From assembly GCA_051744245.1 (NCBI GenBank), contig JBNJCV010000030.1:1-18845 (forward strand): a DNA stretch of 18,845 nt. Reading direction: 5' to 3'. The DNA comes from M55B165 sp051744245 (GTDB lineage Bacteria > Actinomycetota > Humimicrobiia > Humimicrobiales > Humimicrobiaceae). The position numbers were made by a program, and so were the translations under genes. Below are positions 1 to 8,145 of the stretch, piece after piece. A model generated the notes under the pieces. That model was not told where the DNA came from. It saw nothing but the letters and a program-made list of their open reading frames with translations, and did not search any database. Position 1 is the stretch's first letter; each line of letters opens with the position of its first letter.

Positions 1-9
1 GTTTGTAAA

Positions 10-59
10 TTAGCTTCTTTTTATACTGTTTAATTTAGGTTACAATTAAACAAAGCTAA
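10..59. other. Nested inverted repeat upstream of the nfeD-like gene
   Basis: Bases 28-35 (GTTTAATT) pair perfectly with 44-51 (AATTAAAC). Bases 10-16 (TTAGCTT) pair with 53-59 (AAGCTAA), giving an AT-rich nested hairpin with an 11-base bulge on the 5' side. It could be a terminator of a gene to the left or part of the leader of the next gene. There is no U-tract after it, and the left context is missing, so no function is assigned. Confidence 0.25.
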
Positions 60-77
60 ACTTTCCAGTAAGCACAA

Positions 78-1403
78 ATGAGAACATATAAATTAAAGTC
101 AGTTTTCATTACCATCATTATATTAGCAGCATTACTGCAGCTAATATTTGCGGCTGGAAGTCTCTATGGCCAAACCAATACAATAGATGATTTTTATACC
201 ACAGACATTGAAGGAATTATAGATCCAGCCCTAGCAAACCAGGTAAAAAAATCAATTACCCAAGCCACCCAAGACGGATATGCATTAATCCTTCAAATAG
301 ATACGCCGGGCGGGCTTGAAGCCTCCATGAGGGATATCATAAAAGAAATGCTAAATGCTTCTATACCTATTATCGTATATATCCAACCAGAAGGCGCCAG
401 GGCTGCCTCTGCAGGAGTATTTATAACCTATGCAAGCGATATTGCAGCCATGCACCCAGGAACAAATATCGGGGCTGCCCATCCGGTTAACTTGGGCGGA
501 GAGCAGGCATCAGAAGAAATGATGGAAAAAATTACCAATGACTCAGTAGCCTATATTAAAAACCTTGCAGAGAGCAAGGGAAGAAATACCCAATGGGCCG
601 AAAAGGCAGTGCGGGAAAGCGTATCCATAACTGCAGGACAAGCACTGGATTTAGGAGTAATAGATTTCACAACCGAGAGTCTGGATGAACTTCTGGCAAA
701 AATTAACGGTTTAGAAATTGAAAAAAACGGCCGGGCCATAATCTTTTCCACTGACCAGGCAAATGTAGAGGAAATTGAGGTGAGCTTTATAACTAAATTT
801 CTTCATATTATCTCTAATCCCAACATAGCCTATATCTTATTTATATTGGGGCTGTTTGGGATAATCTATGAGTTTTCCCAGCCAGGCCTTGGCATATCCG
901 GAGCACTGGGGGTTTTCTTTATAATCCTCGGCTTATATTCTTTTAGCATTCTTCCCATAAACTATGCCGGGTTAGGTTTAATAGTTCTGGCTATCATATT
1001 ATTTATCCTGGATGTAGCCCTTGGGCTTAGCGGCGTACTCTCGCTTGCAGGTATTGCTTCCATGCTTATAGGATCATTTATACTTATAGATACCCAGGCT
1101 CCCTATCTTAGAATAGCCAAGGGCTTAATTATTGGAGCAAGCATAGCTGTATCTATTTTTATAATTATAGTAATAAGGGCAGTCTATAAGGTACACAGGA
1201 AAAAACCAGTTACCGGCGAAACGGGAATTATAGGTAAGGAAGCAATAGTTATAATTATGCTAAAGCCCGTGGGCCAGGTAAAGGTAAACGGTGAAATATG
1301 GAAAGCAGTATCTACAGGCAATAAAAAAATTAAAAAAGGCCGGAAAGTAATAGTTGAAAATGTTGAAGGCCTGACATTATATGTAAAAGAAAAAGGAGGA
1401 TAA
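78..1403 (+). CDS. NfeD-type membrane-bound ClpP-class serine protease
   Basis: This is a long NfeD (NfeD1b-type) protein of 441 residues. It has an N-terminal signal or anchor (about residues 8-28), a ClpP/crotonase-fold protease domain (about 40-225), five or six membrane segments (about 235-370) and a C-terminal OB-fold NfeDC domain (about 375-441). In the protease domain, TPGG (76-79) and AASAG (109-113) are family motifs. Ser111 and Lys151 match the Ser/Lys dyad known from archaeal PH1510, which cleaves stomatin C-termini. The slipin gene begins 2 bases after the stop, the classic NfeD-slipin pair. Known family role: membrane protein quality control at SPFH microdomains. The ATG has no clear Shine-Dalgarno sequence, but the signal-like N-terminus supports it. 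Confidence 0.93.
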   Translation: MRTYKLKSVFITIIILAALLQLIFAAGSLYGQTNTIDDFYTTDIEGIIDPALANQVKKSITQATQDGYALILQIDTPGGLEASMRDIIKEMLNASIPIIVYIQPEGARAASAGVFITYASDIAAMHPGTNIGAAHPVNLGGEQASEEMMEKITNDSVAYIKNLAESKGRNTQWAEKAVRESVSITAGQALDLGVIDFTTESLDELLAKINGLEIEKNGRAIIFSTDQANVEEIEVSFITKFLHIISNPNIAYILFILGLFGIIYEFSQPGLGISGALGVFFIILGLYSFSILPINYAGLGLIVLAIILFILDVALGLSGVLSLAGIASMLIGSFILIDTQAPYLRIAKGLIIGASIAVSIFIIIVIRAVYKVHRKKPVTGETGIIGKEAIVIIMLKPVGQVKVNGEIWKAVSTGNKKIKKGRKVIVENVEGLTLYVKEKGG

Positions 1404-1405
1404 AA

Positions 1406-2176
1406 ATGTATGTGGGAACGTTAGTAGTAATAATTATTGTGGCTATTTTCCTGCTGGTGGTCTTAATTTCGGCCATTAAAATTCTGCGGGAATATGAAAG
1501 GGGAGTTATTTTCAGGTTCGGTAGGCTAAGAGGTAAAAAAGGCCCCGGAATCTTTATAATAATTCCATTTGTAGACAAAATGATAAAGGTTGGCTTAAGG
1601 ATAGTAACTATGGATGTCCCTCCTCAAGATATAATTACTAGGGATAATGTGCCAGTCAAAGTAAATGCTGTTGTATATTTCAGGGTAATGGACCCAGAAA
1701 AAAGCGTAGTAGCTATTGAAAATTATATGGTGGCCACCTCACAGATAGCCCAGACTACCTTGAGGAGCATAATTGGACAAGCAGACCTGGACGACCTTCT
1801 CTCAAGGAGGGAAAAACTAAACAAAGAACTCCAGGAAATTATTGACGAGCAGACAGACCCATGGGGGGTTAAGGTCTCTACAGTTGAAATTAAAGACGTT
1901 GAGCTGCCTCAATCTATCCAGAGGGCTTTTGCCAGTCAAGCAGAAGCAGAAAGGGAAAGAAGGGCAAAAATTATTAATGCTGAAGGAGAATTCCAAGCTT
2001 CCGAAAGATTGTCTGAAGCTGCAAACATACTAAGCAAGCACCCTGTATCGGTACAGCTTAGATTCCTTCAAACCCTAAAAGAGATATCGGCTGAGCAGAA
2101 CTCCACTATTATCTTTCCCTTGCCCATTGACCTTATCCAAACATTTTTGAAAAAAATGGGAGGGCCAGAAAGATAA
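1406..2176 (+). CDS. Slipin / stomatin-like SPFH-domain protein
   Basis: The 256-residue protein has one N-terminal membrane helix (about 3-24), then an SPFH/Band 7 domain (about 25-190) with the typical opening YERGVIFRFGR and the signature RDNVPVKVNAVVYFRV. The Ala/Glu/Arg-rich stretch SQAEAERERRAKII is the usual start of the coiled-coil oligomerisation region. Length is normal for bacterial slipins. A strong Shine-Dalgarno (AAGGAGG, 6 bases before ATG) lies in the last codons of the NfeD gene, so the two are co-transcribed and probably translationally linked. Known role: oligomeric membrane scaffold, substrate or partner of NfeD proteases. The stop is one base from the stop of the convergent feoC-like gene. 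Confidence 0.95.
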   Translation: MYVGTLVVIIIVAIFLLVVLISAIKILREYERGVIFRFGRLRGKKGPGIFIIIPFVDKMIKVGLRIVTMDVPPQDIITRDNVPVKVNAVVYFRVMDPEKSVVAIENYMVATSQIAQTTLRSIIGQADLDDLLSRREKLNKELQEIIDEQTDPWGVKVSTVEIKDVELPQSIQRAFASQAEAERERRAKIINAEGEFQASERLSEAANILSKHPVSVQLRFLQTLKEISAEQNSTIIFPLPIDLIQTFLKKMGGPER

Positions 2177-2177
2177 A

Positions 2178-2444
2178 TTATTTAGCTAAAAAATAGTATT
2201 TTACCCTATTTTTTTTGCTCTTGGATTTATGAAGGGGGCAGCTTACGCATATCGGTTTGTCTTGTTTGCAGCTGCCCTCATTGCCGGATGTTTCCTGATA
2301 TTCCACCCTCAGCTTGCCCTTTTTTACCAGAAATTCCATCATGCCTTCAAGGGCAGAAGGCTCAACCCCTAGTTTTTTGCTGAGAGTAGCGAGGGTTTCT
2401 GAATTATTTGATTTTTTATAAAATTCTATTATTTTATCAAGCAT
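2178..2444 (-). CDS. feoC: FeoC-like winged-helix protein with Cys cluster
   Basis: This small 88-residue protein has an N-terminal winged-helix fold (about 1-50; TLATLSKKLGVEPSALEGMMEFL is the HTH-like part). A cysteine cluster follows: C59-x6-C66-x2-C69, with His72 nearby. Known FeoC proteins are winged-helix proteins of this size next to feoB, often with a Cys cluster that can bind an Fe-S cluster or sense oxygen, and they modulate FeoB. It starts 1 base after the feoB stop, with a purine/G-rich stretch before ATG, so it is the second gene of the feo operon. Cluster binding is inferred from the Cys spacing. The sequence is divergent, so an alternative reading is a general FeoC-like transcriptional regulator. 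Confidence 0.78.
   Translation of the reverse strand: MLDKIIEFYKKSNNSETLATLSKKLGVEPSALEGMMEFLVKKGKLRVEYQETSGNEGSCKQDKPICVSCPLHKSKSKKNRVKYYFLAK
2188..2214. terminator. AT-rich convergent hairpin at the slipin/feoC boundary
   Basis: AAAAAATAG (2188-2196) pairs perfectly with CTATTTTTT (2206-2214) around a 9-base loop, giving a T-run at the 3' side on either strand. It lies inside the last codons of the feoC-like gene and just past the slipin stop. This is where a bidirectional terminator would be expected for two convergent operons with a 1-base gap. The stem is AU-rich, so strength is doubtful. Confidence 0.4.
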
Positions 2445-2445
2445 C

Positions 2446-4485
2446 TTATCCCCACCCCAGCAGGAGGCCTAACCTGTAAATTATAAAAGATAATATCCAT
2501 GCCACTGCCAGGCTGTAGCCAATTGAAAAAAACATCCACTTATATGAATTTGTCTCTCTTTTTATGGCCACTACAGCTCCAAGGCAGGGAGTATAAAGCA
2601 ATATAAATACCATAAAAGCATAAGCTTTAAGGGGGCTCATCAGCTCCCTTATTGCATCAACCAAACTGCCGGCTCCCTCGCCGGTATTCAGGACTACCCC
2701 AAATGTGCCTACCACAATTTCCTTGGCCACAAAGCCAAACAGCAGGGCAATGCTTTCAATCCAGCCAAAACCCAGGGGTTTGAGTGCCGGACTTATAAAA
2801 TTACCTATTATGCCGGCAAAACTTTCCTTGCTAGCATACTGTACCCCTACAGGTAACGCCCCCAGAACCCAGATAAATACAGAACCAACTAGAATGATAG
2901 TTCCCATTTTCTTTAAGAATTCAGATCCTCTCTCCCACATGTGTATCAATGCGCCCTTTATGGTGGGGAGCCTGTATGGAGGAAGCTCCATAACAAATGG
3001 TTTGGACAGACCTTTAAAAAATATCTTGTTAAACAGTATGGATGAAAAAATAGCCACTAGTATTCCCAATACATATAAAGAAAATATAACCAGACCAGCT
3101 CTTGCCCCAAAAAAAGCTCCTGCCAGAAGCACATAGATTGGAATTCTTGCACTGCAGGATATAAAGGGTGAAATAAGTATAGTAACTAGCCTGTCCTTCC
3201 TCTCATCTAGTGTTCTAGTAGCCATTATGGCAGGCACGTTACAGCCGAATCCCATAATTAGGGGGATAAAAGACTTTCCGTGCAAACCTATCTTATGCAT
3301 TATATTGTCCATGATAAAGGCTGCCCTGGCCATATACCCACTGTCCTCCAGAAAAGATATCAAGAAAAATAGTATAAATATATTGGGAATAAATATTAAC
3401 ACTCCCCCTACCCCACCTAAGACACCATCCAGGAGCAGGGAATTTATCCAGTCTGGAATGCCCGCAGCAACCATCAGCTTGTCTAAGTTTGAGGCCAAGA
3501 TATCCAAACCTTTTTCCATGCCTGTCTGCAGATAACCCCCCACTTGGAAAGTCAACTGGAAAGTTATAAACATTAACAGCAGGAAAATAGGAATGCCTGC
3601 AATCCTGCTGGTAGCTATTAAATCTATCCTATCTGAGAGAGTCTGGCGGTCTATGGTAGTATCAAAATACCCGATTTCCCTAAGCAGCCCGCTTATATAC
3701 CCGTATTTCCTGTCAGAAATTTCTATATCATAATTTTCCCCAAATATATTTTCAAGGTGGCTTTTTATTTTCCCCAGCAATTGTTCTACTTCCTCTTTCC
3801 CGGGTTGTTTTGCTAATTCACCGACTATCTCCTTGTCATCCTCCAAAAGTTTTATAGCCGCCCACCTGGGAGAATATTTTTCTCTAACTTTCTTAATCTT
3901 GCTTATGCTTTCTTCTATCCTTTTTATTTCTTGTTCCAATTCTTCCCCGTAATTTACACCCTTCGGGTGGGACTGTTGGGGATTTTCATAAACTTCAGCT
4001 ATTTTGTCTTTCAGTTCATTAATACCCTTGCCTGTAGTACCTACAGTTGTAATTATGGGTACTCCCAGCAGATTGCTTAATGACTTTACATCTATCTGCT
4101 GTTTTCTCTTCTCCACAATGTCATACATATTTAAAACAAATATCAGCTTGGTTTTAAACCCAAGCTCTATTAATTCCAAAGCCAGGTAAAGATTTCTTTC
4201 TAGATTAGAGGAATCAATTACATCCACGACGATATCAGGGCCTTGCTCAATAATGTAATCCCTGGCTATTTTCTCATCCAGGGACAGTGCAGAAAGGCTA
4301 TAAACGCCGGGAAGATCTACAATGTTGTATTTATACCCCTTATATTTTAAAGAGCCGGCTTTTTTCTCCACGGTTACTCCCGGCCAATTCCCCACATGCT
4401 GCCTGGCCCCAGTTAAACTATTAAATACAGTGGTTTTCCCGGAATTAGGGTTCCCCGCTAAACCTATGTTTATTTCTTTTTCCAT
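2446..4485 (-). CDS. feoB: Ferrous iron transport protein B (FeoB)
   Basis: The 679-residue protein carries an N-terminal G domain, a helical GDI-like linker (about 165-270) and a polytopic membrane domain with two Gate/nucleoside-recognition repeats. GTPase motifs are visible: G1 GNPNSGKTT (11-19), G2 Thr38 in GVTVEKK, G3 DLPG (57-60), G4 NMYD (119-122), and a G5 candidate in TTGKG. Conserved membrane motifs include GFGCNVPAIMATRT, SCSARIPIY and TPCLGA, whose cysteines are characteristic of FeoB. It imports Fe(II) across the cytoplasmic membrane. Length is typical. No feoA is adjacent: the feoC-like gene follows, and an unrelated divergent gene precedes. A strong promoter with a DtxR-type operator lies directly upstream, so iron- or manganese-dependent repression is likely. 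Confidence 0.97.
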   Translation of the reverse strand: MEKEINIGLAGNPNSGKTTVFNSLTGARQHVGNWPGVTVEKKAGSLKYKGYKYNIVDLPGVYSLSALSLDEKIARDYIIEQGPDIVVDVIDSSNLERNLYLALELIELGFKTKLIFVLNMYDIVEKRKQQIDVKSLSNLLGVPIITTVGTTGKGINELKDKIAEVYENPQQSHPKGVNYGEELEQEIKRIEESISKIKKVREKYSPRWAAIKLLEDDKEIVGELAKQPGKEEVEQLLGKIKSHLENIFGENYDIEISDRKYGYISGLLREIGYFDTTIDRQTLSDRIDLIATSRIAGIPIFLLLMFITFQLTFQVGGYLQTGMEKGLDILASNLDKLMVAAGIPDWINSLLLDGVLGGVGGVLIFIPNIFILFFLISFLEDSGYMARAAFIMDNIMHKIGLHGKSFIPLIMGFGCNVPAIMATRTLDERKDRLVTILISPFISCSARIPIYVLLAGAFFGARAGLVIFSLYVLGILVAIFSSILFNKIFFKGLSKPFVMELPPYRLPTIKGALIHMWERGSEFLKKMGTIILVGSVFIWVLGALPVGVQYASKESFAGIIGNFISPALKPLGFGWIESIALLFGFVAKEIVVGTFGVVLNTGEGAGSLVDAIRELMSPLKAYAFMVFILLYTPCLGAVVAIKRETNSYKWMFFSIGYSLAVAWILSFIIYRLGLLLGWG

Positions 4486-4488
4486 AAT

Positions 4489-4502
4489 TTAGGTATACCT
4501 AA
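4489..4502. promoter_or_regulatory. DtxR/MntR-family-like operator of the feo operon
   Basis: TTAGGTATACCTAA is a perfect 14-bp palindrome that ends 3 bases before the feoB ATG. It sits about +7 to +20 relative to the inferred transcription start. The half-site TTAGG...CCTAA matches the general form of IdeR/DtxR and MntR/SirR-type operators. The location would block transcript initiation or elongation and overlaps the ribosome-binding region. Which repressor binds is an inference; no such gene is in the window. Confidence 0.65.
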
Positions 4503-4515
4503 CTTTTTGTATAAA

Positions 4516-4544
4516 ATATTACTTTAATTTTTTATTCTTGTCAA
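4516..4544 (-). promoter_or_regulatory. Sigma70-type promoter of feoB-feoC
   Basis: On the minus strand a perfect -35 TTGACA (4544-4539) is separated by 17 bases from -10 TAATAT (4521-4516). The start of transcription would be near 4509, giving a leader of only about 24 bases that contains the palindrome at 4489-4502. Confidence 0.75.
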
Positions 4545-4621
4545 ACAAGTTATATTGTAATTTTTTCATTTTTTCGGTTTTTATTGTAGAATTTATTAAG
4601 TTATTATTTTACCCCTAATTT

Positions 4622-5188
4622 ATGAAAATTAATTCATACCCTTATAAAACTATTGTAGGTAAAAAAACTATTATCCGGAGGCTGGAAGAAAAGGATTTAG
4701 AAAAATCTCTAGTGTGGCTAAAAGATCCTAATGTAAATAAATACCTAAGCCAAAATTTTTCTGATCTGACCAAGCAGCAGGAAGGTGCATGGTACAGGCA
4801 AATGATTAAATCCCGCCATGACTTTGTGTTTGCCATTGATTCCAGGAGAGGAAAATACATTGGAAATTGTGCTATACATAAGATTAACTGGTTTAAAAAA
4901 TCTGCAGAATTCGGGATTTTTATAGGGAATAAGGAATACTGGAACAGAGGCTATGGTTCGGAAGCAATAAAGAAAGTAATCCGCTTTGCATTTGATGACC
5001 TAAAGCTCAAAAAGATACTGTTAAATGTATATGAATACAACCAGAGGGCTATTAATGTTTACACAAAGTGTGGCTTTAGGCTTAAGAAAATATTAAGGAA
5101 AGACCATTATTACAATAATAAGTTGTGGGATACCCTAGTAATGGAATATACTGAAAATTTAAGCAGAAAGAAGAATGTACACATATAA
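4622..5188 (+). CDS. GNAT-family N-acetyltransferase (RimJ/RimL-like)
   Basis: The 188-residue protein has the GNAT fold of the RimJ/RimL/Acetyltransf_3 subgroup. The N-terminal part (IIRRLEEKDLEKSLVWLKDP) is the usual acceptor-side region. NKEYWNRGYGSEAIKKVIRFAF (about 100-121) includes the acetyl-CoA pyrophosphate-binding R-G-Y-G turn. YEYNQRAINVYTKCGFR (about 139-155) is the conserved C-terminal motif B. It transfers acetyl from acetyl-CoA to an amine, but the acceptor cannot be told from sequence. Its last 14 bases overlap the start of the TPR gene, so the two are translated together. The ATG lacks a clear Shine-Dalgarno but is the only start that keeps the full N-terminal strand. Confidence 0.88.
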   Translation: MKINSYPYKTIVGKKTIIRRLEEKDLEKSLVWLKDPNVNKYLSQNFSDLTKQQEGAWYRQMIKSRHDFVFAIDSRRGKYIGNCAIHKINWFKKSAEFGIFIGNKEYWNRGYGSEAIKKVIRFAFDDLKLKKILLNVYEYNQRAINVYTKCGFRLKKILRKDHYYNNKLWDTLVMEYTENLSRKKNVHI

Positions 5189-6572
5189 GAGGAGAAATAA
5201 GGTAGGGCCTGGCTCAATTGTATTTGCCACCCTTTTTGTCCTTGCAATAATAGGGTTGTCATATCTTTTTTATACTGATAAAGGCCTGTTTTGGGACCTT
5301 TTGCCATTAGCTAGCATAACAATTGTGGTGCTTAGCATAATCTTTGCAATATTTAATTTCGTGCGCAGAAACTATATTGGTTTTCTATTTATCATATTCT
5401 TCATCATATTTATAGGTGGAATCATAATTTCAAGCTTGTTCGGTCCCTTTTCTCTCAATTACAGGGGAAACAGGAATTTTGAACAAGGTGACTACCGCCA
5501 GGCAATTGATGACTATGGTGGAATTGTCAATAATTACCCCACCAGCAGGTATTTTGATAATGCCCTTGAAAATCTTGCCTATGCCTATTATAAGACAGGA
5601 GACTGTAATAATACCATTGAAAGCTTAAACAGGGCCTTAGAACTGGGAATAATAAGTCAGAATTTAGAGGTAAAGAAAATGTTTGTTGATTGTTATCAAA
5701 AATTAGCAAATAGGCATATAGAAAATAATAATTACCAGCTTTCAGCGATGTATTTTCTTAAAGCTGTAAATGTGTATAGTCAGATAAAAGACCAGTACCC
5801 CGACGCTGACGCAGCTTTTATAGCTGAATATAAGATGCCTGAACTTACCTACAAAGCAGCAATTAATTACAAACAAGACTTAAACTGGGATAAAGCAATT
5901 GGACTGTTTAAAGACATAACCAGTAAATACCCTAATAGCGAATATGCAGAAAAGGCCGGCCTTCTTCTTTTTAATAGCTATATTAATAAATCCCTCGAAC
6001 ATAAAAATAAGGGGGAATATGCAGAAAGCATCAGTGAATTTTTAAAGATATTAGACCTTGGTACAAATGAGGAAGCCAGCTTTAAAATAACCCATTACAA
6101 AGATGTAATTCTGTCTGCCATCCCTATTGCTTATCTTGACAAGCAAGCATTTGCCTTGCTTGCAGAAAAGGAATACAAAAAAGCCTCTTTTTTATTTGAA
6201 TCTATTATAGAATTCCACCCTGATTTTAGAGAAACTTATGGAGAATACCTGGCTGAAAGTAAAATAAGCCATATCTTAGAGAGTAATTACAAAAATTTAA
6301 GTATTGCCCAAAAAGAAGATATATATGTTAAAGAAAAAAGCATCCTTGTGGTTGAAAATAGTACCATCCTAACTCTTTATCTATACATAATAGGTAATAC
6401 GGAATTAGCAGCTGAAATTGGACCAAATTCAGTACTAGAATTTGAACTTGTACCCGGAAGTTATAAAGTAGCTGCAGACTTTAGCAGTGCAACCCAAACT
6501 CCCTTATTCGGTAACTTAAGTTTTGAAGAGGGGACAAAAAATATAATTACAGTTAAAAACCTGCCCTATTAA
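5175..6572 (+). CDS. Membrane-anchored TPR-repeat protein
   Basis: The 465-residue protein has three N-terminal membrane helices (about 14-33, 39-62, 66-90). A tetratricopeptide solenoid follows (about 95-370): GNRNFEQGDYRQAIDDYGGIVNNYP, AYAYYKTGDCNNTIESLNRALELG and DKAIGLFKDITSKYPNS are recognisable repeats, the last two YfiO/tol-pal-like. The end (about 390-465) looks like a small beta domain of PEGA-like type (FELVPGSYKVAADFS). The solenoid is probably outside the membrane or cytosolic depending on helix orientation. TPR proteins scaffold protein complexes; no specific partner is evident. The start overlaps the GNAT stop by 14 bases, with a purine-rich AGAAAGAAG before ATG. The stop overlaps that of the convergent gene. 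Confidence 0.8.
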   Translation: MYTYKRRNKVGPGSIVFATLFVLAIIGLSYLFYTDKGLFWDLLPLASITIVVLSIIFAIFNFVRRNYIGFLFIIFFIIFIGGIIISSLFGPFSLNYRGNRNFEQGDYRQAIDDYGGIVNNYPTSRYFDNALENLAYAYYKTGDCNNTIESLNRALELGIISQNLEVKKMFVDCYQKLANRHIENNNYQLSAMYFLKAVNVYSQIKDQYPDADAAFIAEYKMPELTYKAAINYKQDLNWDKAIGLFKDITSKYPNSEYAEKAGLLLFNSYINKSLEHKNKGEYAESISEFLKILDLGTNEEASFKITHYKDVILSAIPIAYLDKQAFALLAEKEYKKASFLFESIIEFHPDFRETYGEYLAESKISHILESNYKNLSIAQKEDIYVKEKSILVVENSTILTLYLYIIGNTELAAEIGPNSVLEFELVPGSYKVAADFSSATQTPLFGNLSFEEGTKNIITVKNLPY

Positions 6573-6988
6573 ACTAATCCCCTTAAACCATCATTTATCA
6601 AGCTTTTAAGATTGTCGTCTAAAAAACCCTTAATATATCCGCGGTCTATTCCCCTGTCAACTTCTAAACTCATCTCCATTCCCTGCATCAATTTATTTAA
6701 GGGCTCCTTAGCAGCTTCTATCTTGCTTTTGGTTACCTGCTCGGTATCCCTTTTTATTTCTTTAGTTATCCTGTCTGCAATTTTATTGAATTCATCATAC
6801 CTGTCCTTTAGAGCTCCAGTAAATTGGGCTTTTTGCCAAAACCATCTTCCACTGTTTTTCTGGTTATAGAGGTTGAATAAACCAAAGAGATATTCAATGT
6901 CTACATTGTTTTTTTCGCATATTTTTTTGATTATAAACATCCTTTTTGAAACATAGGATGCTTTTTTTAATTTTTCATATTCATCCAT
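6569..6988 (-). CDS. Uncharacterised helical protein
   Basis: I do not recognise this 139-residue protein. It is charged, Lys/Glu/Asp-rich and predicted almost wholly alpha-helical, with no membrane segment, signal peptide or Cys. The centre (about 60-105, FNKIADRITKEIKRDTEQVTKSKIEAAKEPL) could form a coiled coil. An aromatic cluster GRWFWQKAQF lies near 47-56. The start is supported by AGAAGG with correct spacing before ATG. It lies 40 bases downstream of the DNA glycosylase on the same strand, so co-transcription is likely. Its stop overlaps the stop of the convergent TPR gene. Confidence 0.7.
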   Translation of the reverse strand: MDEYEKLKKASYVSKRMFIIKKICEKNNVDIEYLFGLFNLYNQKNSGRWFWQKAQFTGALKDRYDEFNKIADRITKEIKRDTEQVTKSKIEAAKEPLNKLMQGMEMSLEVDRGIDRGYIKGFLDDNLKSLINDGLRGLV

Positions 6989-7028
6989 TTAAAACACCTT
7001 CTAATAAAATTAGATTGTTAAAATTATT

Positions 7029-7640
7029 TTAATCCAAATTTATGTAATCCTCCAACTTTTCTTCACCAACATAAAACCTTAACAGCTTATCCTTCCCATT
7101 TTTTATGCCTATCCTCTTACCCCTGCTTATATCCCTTTTATATATAATAATTCCAAAGTCAGCTATAGACAAATCATTTCTTGAATCTGTAATGTCTTTG
7201 CCATTATCTCTTAAATCTATGCCCATGGCTATAGTTAATTTGCCCGGCCCATTGGCTAGCTTTCTTATATCTTTTATACCTCTCCTTTCCTGCATCAAGC
7301 TTATGCCTTCCATAGGAAATACTTTCCTTATAAGTACAGCTCCTGCCTCTCCTTCTCTTTCTGTCACTATATTAAAAAGATGATACATTCCATAACATAA
7401 ATAAATATAGGCTATTCCCGGCTTCCCAAACATCAATTTTGTCCTGGGAGTCTTTCCCCTGTAGGCATGGCTGGCTGGATCCCTCCGCCCATAGTAAGCT
7501 TCTGTTTCAGTTATTATGCCTGCAGCATTTCCTCCTTTGGAACACACAATTACTTTGCCCAGCAATTTTTCAGCCACGTCCTCAGCTTTAACTGAATAAA
7601 AACTCCTGTTTAAAGATATTGTTTGTTTAATTTTATCCAT
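7029..7640 (-). CDS. mpg: 3-methyladenine DNA glycosylase (AAG/MPG family)
   Basis: The 203-residue protein belongs to the AAG/MPG base-excision-repair family, which flips out and removes alkylated purines such as 3-methyladenine. ETEAY (45-49) holds the catalytic Glu (Glu47, equivalent to human AAG Glu125) and the stacking Tyr49 (Tyr127). His58 in SHAYRGKTPR matches human His136. YGMY (83-86) carries the minor-groove intercalating tyrosine. LANGPGKLTIAMGI is the family's C-terminal motif. Length is typical of bacterial members. No good Shine-Dalgarno precedes the ATG. It may be the first gene of an operon with the helical protein 40 bases downstream. Confidence 0.95.
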   Translation of the reverse strand: MDKIKQTISLNRSFYSVKAEDVAEKLLGKVIVCSKGGNAAGIITETEAYYGRRDPASHAYRGKTPRTKLMFGKPGIAYIYLCYGMYHLFNIVTEREGEAGAVLIRKVFPMEGISLMQERRGIKDIRKLANGPGKLTIAMGIDLRDNGKDITDSRNDLSIADFGIIIYKRDISRGKRIGIKNGKDKLLRFYVGEEKLEDYINLD

Positions 7641-8145
7641 TTAGAAAATAATAAAATCTACAAAGCTATAATTGCTGGATGTCCCGGCCTTGCCTCCAAT
7701 ATGGTAATATAGGTACGGACAACGGTCCTTGAATTTCTAATTATATATATTTTCATAGCTTATTAATTCTAACAAAAAACAAGCCAATAATCATTTATAC
7801 TTAATCTTATTCTGTAACCAGCTTTAACTTTCCTCGATTCTCATAAAAAATTTCCTAAAAGTCTTAATCTAAAGGTAGTTTCAAGTATTACTTTTTTGAA
7901 CAAGCTAAACAGAATCTTATCGGAACTTCAACTTAGATATATCTCTAGCTTTTCAAAGCTAGTATTATATTGCTTTTCTAAAGAAATACAGGCTAGTACA
8001 CGGTAAACAAAAATACATTCCTGCCACGAAGGGTTAGGAACTAACATCTAATTAGTAAACCAATATTAAAAAATCAACATCTATAAGCATTTATTTAAAG
8101 CCAATAATAAATTAATATTAATAAAAAACCTCAAGGAGGAATCAT
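7641..8145. other. 505-base intergenic region without a convincing gene
   Basis: It should hold the promoters of the divergent mpg (-) and EamA transporter (+) genes. An inverted repeat CTAGCTT...AAGCTAG (7945-7951/7956-7962, loop TTCA) has no U-tract. GTTAG-GAA-CTAAC (8033-8045) is a second small hairpin. A locally GC-richer patch at 7675-7730 contains a 32-codon open frame on the minus strand (7756-7658), discussed in the findings. No tRNA, riboswitch or repeat family is recognised. Confidence 0.5.

Noticed and set aside
7945..7962. CTAGCTT/AAGCTAG hairpin as a terminator
   Set aside because: No T-run follows on either strand, and no gene ends nearby in a matching direction.
7641..8145. 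Possible riboswitch before the EamA transporter
   Set aside because: EamA-type genes can be riboswitch-controlled, but I found no conserved core of the guanidine, cobalamin, T-box or SAM classes.
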